From contig VCCP01000003.1 in assembly GCA_005765155.1 (NCBI GenBank), positions 5,332,001 through 5,396,000 on the forward strand: a stretch of DNA of 64,000 bases, in the 5' to 3' direction. Positions 33,988-43,911 of the stretch are shown here, in pieces. Position 1 is the stretch's first letter. Every line of letters begins with the position of its first letter. A program made the position numbers and the translations under genes. Source of the DNA: Zelopaecilomyces penicillatus. Lineage: Eukaryota > Ascomycota > Sordariomycetes > Hypocreales > Pseudodiploosporaceae. The notes beneath the pieces were generated by a model. It worked only from the letters and a program-made list of their open reading frames with translations. It was not told the DNA's origin and did no database searches.

Positions 33988-35151
33988 TGTGCAAATGTCC
34001 AAAGTTATAATCGGGTCTAATAAGAAAAATGTGCGCAGAGGTATTCAATGACTCTGGAAAAAGAAGAAATTTTTCACCAAGTTCGATAATGATGAAAATG
34101 AGAGCAAGCGATCACGGAGAAAAGTCTCTCATCAAATTTATGATTAACCAGCCCATACTAACTGCACGTGGCGTCAATAAAGACAAGGATGGTTGCTGAC
34201 TGAGCAGGTGGGGGATTAACACGGACATAGTTGTGTTGCATGAAGCATGATGCATCTTGTCTTTGTAACCAACGATTGGGTAATTTAGTCACCTTCTTTA
34301 GAGGACTAATAAGCAAGTCAGCAGATATTCCCTTTGAGGACCGGAAAGTATGTCGATCGGTTCAAAATGATACTTTGAATACGACATCACCCATACAGAC
34401 TGGTGAAAAATCAGGAGGGGGAAGTGGACTACAATCAAGAACCTGGAGATGGTAGAGTGTTTCTGGGAATCACGATAAATTGGTCACCGTCTTCACCAAG
34501 TCAGACCAGCACGCTTATGCCAAACCGACCATCCTCACGATGTGTTTGAATATCTAAGATACGAGAACAAAGGCGGTGGCCGCAACCATCCAAACTGAGA
34601 GTTATATCCTTTTCTGCGTGTTCTTGTATTCCTGTTCCCATACCAAGGCCGAGTAGAACCATCCACCACTACCGAACCCTTCTGGTAAATACCCCAACCG
34701 GTTTGAACCCCTTCCCATCCGAACTCCGACATGATGCGATGAAATGAAAAAGCAAGATCTTGAAAGCGAGACTGTATATCGTTGTGCTCAACTGGAGAGC
34801 TCGATGCCACACGTTTATGTTGAAAGGGTCGCTGTTCATGTTAGTACCCTGATTGATTTCGTTGGTGAGAAGAGTTTTGCTACGTACCAAGCATTCTTAT
34901 GGCGAGATGTGCAACTAGAATGTGGAAATTCTCTGATTCCACCGCGATGTTGTTCTTCTTCTCTTCCTGTTTCTGGAACAACGGACTAGAGCGATCTGTA
35001 TGATTAGCGCGCAAAAAAAGAAAAGAACGTCAGAAAAACACGAAGAAAGCCAGGTTAGAGCAAAATTTCAACACGAGCGCCTCTGCATGAAAAAACATGT
35101 AGAGCCATGAAAAGGCTCAGGGACTCCATCGTGTGTATGTGTGTCAAAACA
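33988..35151. other. Symporter upstream region and Rim4-like gene 3' flank
   Basis: About 1.2 kb without a supported gene. The left part holds the symporter promoter. At 35036-35151 lies the 3' flank of the RRM gene that is duplicated in inverted orientation at 39391-39507. Confidence 0.55.
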
Positions 35152-35372
35152 CTACTCCTCCTCTCCTTCCTTGGTCGCTGGTGGAGGCACCGCCTCCACC
35201 GCCTCCCCCTGCGCGGGGGGGGTTCGAACCATTGGCGAATTATTGGCAACGGATGCCTCGCCGGCGTAAGATCCCACCATGGGATAGACGCTATACATCT
35301 CTGGGATGAGATGGGGTGGATAGTAGGGTGGATAACCACCATATACCCCCGAGGGGGTCATCGGGCCCGCCA
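35036..35372 (-). repeat. Inverted repeat, left arm (3' end of the RRM gene)
   Basis: This segment covers the last roughly 70 codons, the stop and about 115 bp of 3' flank of the RRM gene. A degenerate inverted copy lies at 39177-39507. Matching landmarks include the CCCCCCCCGCGCAGGGGGAG run and the block atgcagaggcgctcgtgttg beyond the stop. Confidence 0.9.
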
Positions 35373-37868
35373 TGTATGGAGCAATTGTTGGATATCCATA
35401 GGGCGAGTAGTGCGGAATGAAAGGCGGCATCGTGGTAGTAGCGTTGGAAGGTCCGGCATAATGACCATCAGCAATAGATGGTGCGCTCATGGGAGCCACA
35501 GTGGGAGCAGGAGTCATCGAAACTGGAGCTCTTTCTTTGGTGATTGCATCGCGTCGGTTATCAGGGGTTCCTACAGCGTGGGCGGTAGCGGGGGACGAGG
35601 CCCCAGTCTCAGATGTAGTGTTGGAGCCCGAGTCGTTAGCTGATGCACCGGCCGAGGACGAAGCTGCAGCTGGAGTGCGAGCTGCAGGACGAGGTGAATT
35701 GACAGGATACACCCTGGCAGGCCGACCTGTTGGAGAGGTATAAGCAGGAGCATATGTTAGTCCTGTGTTGCCAGTTACACCACTCGCTCGTCGACGGCTT
35801 TGGTGTCCTGCCGACGAGACAGCCCGGTTGGGAGTCTCGTATGTGCGAGACTGTTTGCGAGCAACTCTGAGAAAGTGGCCATCAATTGGTCGATTGTGCT
35901 ATGATTTAGTGATTAGTAAAGAGGGTTGCCAGAAAGAAGAGAAGGATAACACTTACAAACATGGTAACGGCATCGTCCGCCGAGTCGGGACGAACAAACT
36001 CCACGAATCCGAAGCAAATTAGGACCCCTGAATTAATGACAGTCAACATTCAACGCCGACTAGGTGTGTGTGAGGGAAGCCTACCAGATGCCACCGTCTT
36101 TCTCATGACATTGGTTTTGACCACACTTCCGACGGCGCTAGCATACTGTTCAAGAACTTCATTTGTCATTGACAAAGGCAGATTTCCAAAAAAGGCGGAG
36201 CGACGATCAATGTCATATTGTGCCAGCTGATGTTGGCTAGACGTGGGAAAGCGAGATCCATACTTGTCAGTCGAGCTAGCCTTGCTGTCGTATTCAATTA
36301 CTCCATAAACCTTGTGTGATTGAAACTTCTGGTGTGATGTGTTAAAAAAAAGAATTGCATCGCATGGGCCAAGTTCTGTGTGCCAGGTCTCCTTGCTTTC
36401 GGAATGGAAGAGTAACCACTTACTTTAACGACATCACGCTTCGCATCCCACATCTTATAGTAGACGACGATGGAAGGTGGTAACTTCAGAGCTTGGCGCA
36501 TAGTTTCCGATAGACGCTCTGATCTGGAGATATCTCCATAAGCAATCAGGATTCCAACGGCTTCTTCGGTCGTTATTGGTTGACCAGGAGTTTTCTTGAA
36601 GACAATGAAGCAAGCTGGACACACTGTCAGTCAAATTATTGTTGGGCAGGACGCATTTCCCTTACAGTTTGCTTTGGCCATCTCAATACGGCAAGGTCGA
36701 CCAAAAATCTCGGTGCCCTTACCCCGGTTTCCGGCGTCCAAAGCGTCGTCGTCGCACTGAAGAATGTCAGAAAGAAGAAAATTCACAAGTGAGGGAAGCT
36801 ATAGGAAGCGCCAAAGGGATAGCACGGCAAACTTACAGTGTATTGGCAAAATGCAAATGGCATTTGACGAGGATCACGTCGAATTTTGACAAAGACGGAG
36901 CCATACTGGCTGAAGTGTCGGGTCACTTCCTCCTCGAGTCTCTGATCGTCGTAACCTTGTGTGAGACTGAAGAATGTGAGTGACTTTTTGCATGACTTTC
37001 ACCAAGATAGACTTACTTTGCCACGAAGACACAGGCTGAGGGAGGGTAGATGACCTGGGCATCGATGTCACCTGGAGTATGGCACTCGCGAAGCTGCTCA
37101 GTGTCCACGTTCTCATCAGCTTCCTGGGTCTCATCCAACTCCTCGTAATCGCTTTCGTGAGTCTCGTCAATTTCTTCAGCAGCGTCGTTGGTGTCATCTT
37201 CGTCATCAGCAGCAGAAGCAACACTTGCAGACTCAGTGAAGACATCGTCATCCAATGCATTGCCAACTTGGAATGCCGGAGAGCTAAAATGAAACTTGGT
37301 ATCAGCAAAATGAAGAGAAGGGTGCAGCATAAGCATGTTCCATACCTAGAGGGTCTTTGAGCAGTGACACCTGATGTGGATGGGTTTCGAAGAACCCTTC
37401 AAAACTATATGTTAGCGATCTAAGTGAGGAGATTATGGAAAGGGCAAACTACTCACTGGTACGATGGGCTTGGAGAGCCAAGGCTGATGCTGCTCATGCT
37501 GAGCCGGACACCTGACAGAGTTAGAATCGGAAGCCAGTCAAAAATTAGTTTCGATGAAAAGTGTAATGAAACAGGAACTTGGCCAGCTGAAAAAGGTGTC
37601 GCTGATGTAAAATGAATGTAGACAAAGAGAGGGGATAGGAAGCATGAGTGTGAAAGCTGAAAGGGCCAAGCAGGAAAGATGAAAACTGAAGACAGGAATG
37701 GTAAAAAAAAAAAGCAAATGAAAAGAGCTGTTGAGAATGCCAAAACTTACCGCCGCCAACCTCTTCATCCGACGACGAAAGAGGAGAGCCCCTGATGTTG
37801 TCGTGCGAGGCACTCTTGACGAGAACCTTGCGTGGGACGGCGAGAATGACTTCAGGTGGGGAAGACAT
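35152..37868 (-). CDS. RNA-binding protein with three RRM domains (Rim4-like)
   Basis: Likely cytoplasmic mRNA-binding regulator. Exons supported on the minus strand: 37868-37751, 37511-37457, 37404 to about 37371, about 37294-37017, 36966-36837, 36756-36666, 36614-36424, 36328-36085, 36027-35957 and 35898-35152, about 650 residues. The junction between exons 3 and 4 is not resolved. It starts MSSPPEVILAVPRKVLVKSA, followed by an acidic stretch. RRM1 shows ACVFVANLTQGYDDQRLEEE and MPFAFCQYT; RRM2 shows CFIVFKKTPGQP and YGVIEYDS; RRM3 shows SAFFGNLPLSMTNEVLEQY and ICFGFVEFV. The last 250 residues are Pro/Ala/Ser/Tyr-rich. Yeast Rim4, a meiotic translational repressor, has the same plan of three RRMs and a low-complexity tail; orthology is not proven. 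Confidence 0.85.
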
Positions 37869-38988
37869 TTTTGGAAGTCAGTCTGCACTTTCAGAATTAA
37901 CAACGTTCCATCTTTGACTTGACCCGACATGATAGTGAAGCAGAGAAGAAACAGTACATACCTAGGCGGTTGAGTCTAGTCTGCGTTTAGCACTCTTGGG
38001 CGAAAGAGAGGCAAGCTGTTGTGGTGTGATGGAGTAGACTAGAGTTAAGTGATGGGAGGGGACTGGAACTGGCCAGACTGATTGCAGAAGTAGGGTTAGA
38101 AGTAGAAGCAGACAGGCAAAGTCAGTGAGAGTTGGGCCAAAGCCAAAGGTAGAATGCAAAAGAAGCCTGTGCAGGACAGGAAGTAGAAGAGGAAGCTTGA
38201 AAGCTGCGTCGCCGGCTCTTCTCTTCGTGTTCTGAGCGCAAAGTCTGTGATGATTTTGCAAAGGTCAGAATCCTGTGCAAAAGGTGAAAGGAAGGAGTGA
38301 AGGAGGAGGAGAGAGGAGGAGGAAAGAGGGGAATTTATAGGGAAGCACCTGCCAATGCTGCCTCAGATGGTGCCGCGAGTGATTGCTGGCAGTGCCAACG
38401 GCCGATGGTATCGCCTGTTTCTGGACTGTCAGGCCATTCCAGCCCTAAAGTTCGTCAAGATTCTGCCAGTTATCGGGATTTCTCTGCTCTGCCAGTTCTG
38501 CCAGTTTCTGTTGTCGTCCCAGAGCTTTATCGACGACATTGATCGTCTGCAACGGAGGCAGCGGAACAGCCCCTGAGCCGCATCACGAAGTCTGCAAATA
38601 GGATGCATTGGTTGCGCAACATGCCCGGAATGGCACCATACTTTTCCGTACCATCATACTGTGGTAATTCCGGCTTCATTTAGATTCAAGCCTGCGCAAT
38701 CTGTTGTCTTTCTGTCCTTGCCCAGGACGACTGCCAGACAGTCGATACCCATGAGCTGCTCAACACCTGTACGCTGGCTTCGATTGCCTCGCAGCCCTAA
38801 CTGACCGCCTTCCCTCAGAAGAATCAGGCAATGGGCCCACTGAAGTTGGCGACGATCAGAGCAGGATCTGAGATTGTTCTGACGGTCCGGCAACAGTGGC
38901 AGAGCTGCCTCGCTGAACCATGGAAACTCCCAGACGGCCAGATATTTCCCCATGTGTTTCCGATGTACTGTGTGTGTGTGTGTGTGTG

Positions 38989-39025
<37 letters not shown>

Positions 39026-39176
39026 ATGTGTGTCTATGTCCCTGTCTGTCGATGCGCTTGTGTGTAGTTGCTTTGTCTCATTGTATATGTGTTAGTCATG
39101 GTATCTGTGTTAGTAATTTGTACCGTAGTTGTTTAGCTCAGATAAAGGGATCATAGTGATGTGATTCCAGACAACG
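37869..39176. other. Upstream region of the RRM gene
   Basis: No coding gene is supported. The minus strand is pyrimidine-rich in 37970-38340, as in fungal leaders. A long TG microsatellite lies at about 38969-39032. Confidence 0.5.
38969..39032. repeat. TG dinucleotide microsatellite
   Basis: About 30 TG units interrupted by two CA steps. It begins near the end of line 38941 (tactgtgtg...) and is followed by less regular TG/TC sequence. Confidence 0.93.
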
Positions 39177-39507
39177 ACGAGCCCGATGACCCCTTCGGGG
39201 GTATATGATGGATAGCCACCCTATTAGCCACCCCATCTCATCCCAGAGATGTATAGCGTATACCCCTTCGATGGATTCCCGGTGAGGCATCCGTTGCCAA
39301 TAATTCGCCAATGGTTCGAACCCCCCCCGCGCAGGGGGAGACGGTAAAGACGGTGCCTCCACCAGCGACCAAGGAAGGAGAGAAGGAGTAGTGTTTTGAC
39401 ACACATAATAAAGTCCCTGAGCCTTTTCATGGCTCTACATGTTTTTTCATGCAGAGGCGCTCGTGTTGAAATTTTGCTCTTACCTGGCTTTCTTCGTGTT
39501 TTTCAAT
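39177..39507 (+). pseudogene. Inverted, degenerate copy of the RRM gene 3' end
   Basis: Right arm of the inverted repeat. Read on the plus strand it follows the last part of the RRM gene and its 3' flank closely, but with in-frame TAG codons where the gene has Tyr codons (around 39210 and 39222), a small replaced block around 39262-39280, and an intact-looking final TAG at about 39391. Many differences are G to A or C to T in this copy, for example four in the Gly/Ala-rich stretch near 39340. It has no upstream coding part, so it is a 3' fragment, not a gene. Confidence 0.85.
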
Positions 39508-41550
39508 TGTTTTTCCGAATCAGTTAATATGTGTTGCTTCAGTTATATGTCTTAGCAACAAAGTTAGGTTGTGTAACTAATGGCGGTATCCAATATGGGG
39601 TGCAAACAAGTAAACCAAAGGACGATTCAGTCTCTAAGGCGAAAGAGTTCATGTTAACTTACATCCACACGGCTGGGCAGGGACTTGATGAATTCCTTGT
39701 GCCAAACTCGAATCTGTAGTGAATCGGCTTCATCGCCGGGTTCTTTTGTTGAGTTGGAGTAACTTGAAGCTAGGATGTGAGAGATGTCAACACATTTCCG
39801 AATTGTAATTTGTACTATAAAGGAGTTAGCTAGAGTTGCTTTCACGGAGTTGGTTTGGTTGAGTAGTCCAACAACAAATTTCTAAGACAACAGGGATGAG
39901 TTGCCAATGAAGGAGGGACGGTATGTGTAGGTAGATGAGAGGATAGTTTATGATAAGGATGGCAAGGAAGAGGTGGATGAGGAAGAGGATAGTGAGGATG
40001 TTGAGGCAGAGGTGGAAGAGGTGGATGGAGTGGATGAGGTAGATGAAGGGCTGAAGTGTTGAAGAGAATGAAGAAGATGAAGTGAAAGAGGGAAAGGAAA
40101 AGAAGTTTGTCCCTAAGCTGAAAGTCAAATAAATAACATTGACAATCAAGGGTTTCCAGTTTTCACTTTTGTGCCCTGTGCTGGGCCTAGTGTAGGGCTT
40201 CATGTATGTGTTCCAAGTCTCGAGGAACTCAGTGTGGGTAGGAAAGACTTGTGGGGATAGAGGAAAGGGGAGGGAGACAGAATGCTGTGTGCTTGTATGT
40301 TCAAAGACTGCCAGTGGACAAGACCAAACCTTTGTTGATTTGGCTTCTGGCTCTTCATTGCTCTGGGGACAAGGATGGATGGAGGAGGAAGGGGCCATCT
40401 AAGTTGGGGGTTTGTGTTGTTTTGGCAAACATGCCGAATAAGAAACGAAATGGTGTATAGTGAAAAGAAACTTACTTGAGGCTTGGTTTTGGGAGAGCCG
40501 AATGTGTGATGGATGTTATTGTGATGGTTTCTGTTGATGGACCTGCACTCGATTCAGTAGTTGCTCGTTGCTGAAATACACATTATGTTTCAGCTCCCAA
40601 GGAGCTGCAGATAACATACCTGATCAATATGGACATTCCGGGCTGCGTAAGGTGTGAGGTCTAGTTGTTGAGAAATGAAAAATATGACCGTTTGTGGAAG
40701 AGCAAGCTCGTTCCAGAAATTTCGAAGAGTTGTTGAAAAGTGACGTGTTGGTTTTCGTCAGGCCCCTACCGGCTGTTGTCGTTTATGTTACTTTGAAGAA
40801 AAGAAATATCAGACTTTTGTCTTTGCAGAAGACTGGCTTCATGAAAACAACGACTCCGCACAAGAATGCCGGCCGACCCAGCAGGGGTTTTCACAGATGG
40901 ACGAAAAGAGATTTCTCATCGCTGCAGTTGTAGAAGAATAATCTGTACGAACCTGTGAAGTATTTGGAGCCCAGTCTGTTGAGTGTTTGAGATACGAAAA
41001 GAGAGAGGCTGGGGGCTTGGTGAGCTTTTGAAAGCCCAGTGAGCCCCCCTTTCTTGTTCGATTTTGATGCCGCTCTGCCTGTGTTCTTTTCTTCTGATAG
41101 GAGTAGAGGAACGAAATTTGGGAGGATGTGAAGATGTGACAGGAGGAAAAGAAGAGTGTTGCAGAGTAGAATTCCACCCGATATGGAAGAGAAAGGGTCT
41201 TGTGTGTATGAGAGAGGGAGTGTGAGAAGGTATTTCTCGGAGTGCAAGAATGATGCAGAGGTAGGGTTGTATTGCAGTAAGAAGGATCGAGTTGAAGGGA
41301 TGTAAGATCTAAGCCCTGACCACGAATGTTTTTTTGGTTGGGGGTAGAAGGTTGAAGAAAAAGTTGGAAAGGTGGAGATGTGCAGGTGAGAGAAAGGTTT
41401 TTGGGAGTGAGAGACAGGAGAGAGAGAAACGCGTGTGTTGTTGAACGGTTGGGGAAACTGACTAGGCAGATTTCAGTGCGTGGAGGAGCTGCACTTGGAC
41501 ACAATAACAAAGAAATCGGGGCAGTGAAACGGGGTTCCCCCCCCCCTACC
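39508..41550 (-). other. Spliced-looking leader or relic on the minus strand
   Basis: The minus strand is C/T-rich and shows exon/intron-like signals without a convincing protein. An apparent 49-bp intron (gtatgtt...atttcag) ends at about 40569-40617, followed by a segment ending CTCAA before gtaagtttc near 40470. Another segment starts after cctag near 39770 and ends at GTGGAT before gtaagttaac near 39661. These could be untranslated exons of the RRM gene, or part of another, broken gene. I could not join them into one frame. Confidence 0.35.
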
Positions 41551-42805
41551 CCCTGAGTGTGGGTAACAAAGCACTGAAAGGAACCACAACACGCGTTTTA
41601 CAGGACCTCTTTTACAAGTTGTAAGTGTTTGCAGCCACAGAGACAGAGACAGAGTGCATGCATGTTTCCTTGGAATGGAGAAAGGGAAATGATATATATC
41701 ATACACCTCCTGAAGCCTGGCTGCAATATGTGTCTGTGCTGTGCTGAAGTTTTGCCCCCCGTTTCACTGCTTGCTTGTACGCCAAACTTCCAACAACAGC
41801 ACAAAGGAACTCGACTTGTAATCTTTGATAAGATCCAGTTGATTTACAAGCATAAATGAACTATACAAATACATGCCCGTCTCCTTTTAATCTTGAAGTG
41901 CCATAGTGCTTCGTTGTGCACATTTCGTTGCGAGTGCACGTCGGGAGACATTCATGACCCTTTTGCCGACTAGGAATATGACGAGCCGCACTTTGAAAGC
42001 ACCAAGCCATCGACTTGAACTTCAAAACATCTCGGATCTATCTAATCGTTCAAGGTCGGTTGTCGGTAATGACGGGATGCAGAAATGGAAGGAGCACACT
42101 TCCCTCCTGTCGACCATTTTTTCATTTGGTGTGACTAGCCATGTTAGTAATGGACGAAAACAAACTCACCCCACAGCATCTCCCTTCAACACAATGCAAA
42201 CCCCGATATCTTTTATAGAAATGGCGTCAATCATACAGAAACACGACGACGGCCAAGCAGGCGATGCTGAATCCCCGGTCTGCTCTTGGGTTCGCTATCA
42301 GGTAATCAAATGTGGCTGCCGACAGCCGAAGTGCGAAAGACAACACGTCGACATTGAATGGTTTAGTATGCCAAGAAAACAAAGGCAAGATTGGAATGTG
42401 TTGATGCTCTCAAACTAACATAGTTGCAGGAACATGAAAAAGGGCTGAATCCCATGTGTTGCACAGTCGATCTTCATACATAATAACGGCCGAGAAACAG
42501 ACTTTAAAGGCAAAGATGAGAATGGCTTCGAATATGCCTCGACAATGCTACCTCTATTTACAAGAGATGAAGAGAACAAGACCTCAAAATAAATGGAAGC
42601 CCATCAGACCATTGATACCAAGGTACAGTCACGTCTATCAAAAAGAATTCACAATCACCAAGAACTTAAAGCTGAACTAGTCATAGATTTCATTATCTAC
42701 TATTCTAAGGCTGTAGAGGACCCAACAAAGACATAATACTGAAATACTCCGATTAAATATCCACCAAGACAAATCGCTGCTCTTGTCGTCACAGTTTCAA
42801 GACAT
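41551..42805. other. Intergenic region before the GLEYA-like gene
   Basis: An open frame of 170 codons at 41906-42418 (plus) has no recognisable domain and weak composition, so I do not call it a gene. Nothing else is seen. Confidence 0.4.
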
Positions 42806-43911
42806 TTAAGCCTCATCCTTCCAGGGCCCCCAAGCAGGAGCCTTCGACTGAGGACCAGTGCAGCTGGAGATGATCTGCTGGTTCTTCTGAGTGCCTTCTC
42901 CAAGAATCTTGGCACCGGTGGAGTCGCGGATGGACCATTGATGGCCAGCGGGGCCGCCGCCGTTGGCCCAAAAGGTGCGGTAGGGAACAGGCTTGCCGAC
43001 ATCTGCGGCCGATACCACGTAAGAGAAGGTCTTGGCTGGGTTGAACAATCCATACTGGGTGATCAAAGAGGCATCGTTGGTGGCGAAACCTGTGAGGGCA
43101 TGGCTGCCGACCCAGACGGCGGTAAAGTCGTCGACCATGGAGATCTCGAACTTGTAGGTGCCGGCAGCAGCAGGCACCAGATACCCACGATGCTCCAGGA
43201 CATTGAACTCCATGTTGCTTCCAGCAGGGCCAGTCAAGAGGCCATCGAATCGAAGTGGGTTGTTGAAGTCGAAATGCTGAGGGAAACCAACCTCGGAGAC
43301 AATACCTGACTGGACCGGGGCCGTTCCGCTGAGAAGAGTATTGCGGTTGAGCTGGCTGAGGTTATCCTGTGCGACGAGGATATGGTTGGCCTTGGCCGAG
43401 TTCCTCTGGAAGATCCACAAGGCGTACTCGCTTCCCTGAGTGCATGTTGTGGCACCAAGAGTCTCGACGGGCGCCGGCGCCGTGGCGGTGATGACGGTGG
43501 GAGTGATGCCGAAGCACTGACAGGCCGACCAGTATGCCGTGCTGTCGGCGCACATGGTGGCGTACGTCGGCTTGACGCCGCTGACAACAGGGGGGTTGGC
43601 TTGCCTGTTGTGGACATTGCGGTTATAGATGATGGCCGGAGTCTCGGTGACGGCGCTATACCAATGCTATGTTAGAGCTGACAAACAAGCCGAAGGAATC
43701 CAGCAAAGGAGCGAGAGACAAGAACTTACGGAGGAGTCACTGTGGTATGTGTGGTCAAGAACGAGGAACAAAGCTCTTGACGGCTGGTAATAGGCAAAAC
43801 ATTCTTGCCAGAGGCCGTGCCGATAACTTGGCGACCACAGTTGTTGTTGCAAGGGCCAGCCAGAGCGAGGGCGGAAAGGCCAACAGCCGCGAGGGAGAAT
43901 TCGGTCTTCAT
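42806..43911 (-). CDS. Secreted GLEYA-like cell-surface protein
   Basis: Exons 43911-43730 and 43655-42806 with a 74-bp intron, giving 343 residues. The first residues MKTEFSLAAVGLSALALAGP form a signal peptide, followed by the Cys-rich CNNNCGRQ. A linker with TTVTPP and VTETPAIIYNRNVHNRQ leads to a second Cys segment (CADSTAYWSACQCFG). The C-terminal beta-rich domain shows FDFNNPLRFDGLLTG, EHRGYLVPAAAGTYKFEISM and DDFTAVWVGSHALTGF, the layout of GLEYA/PA14-like carbohydrate-binding adhesin domains. No GPI signal is evident at the end (GPWKDEA). Probably secreted to the wall or medium; ligand unknown. Confidence 0.82.

Noticed and set aside
35220..35245. tRNA B-box-like ggttcgaacc near 35227 and 39311.
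   Set aside because: It lies in RRM-gene coding sequence (MVRTPP) and its inverted copy; no cloverleaf or A box is nearby.
39826..40398. Minus-strand frame of 190 codons, Ser/Leu/His-rich with apparent hydrophobic spans.
   Set aside because: It is a translation of a long pyrimidine-rich tract; composition explains the frame and the hydrophobicity.
41906..42418. Plus-strand frame of 170 codons as a gene.
   Set aside because: No domain, no plausible N-terminus or codon pattern; not separable from chance.
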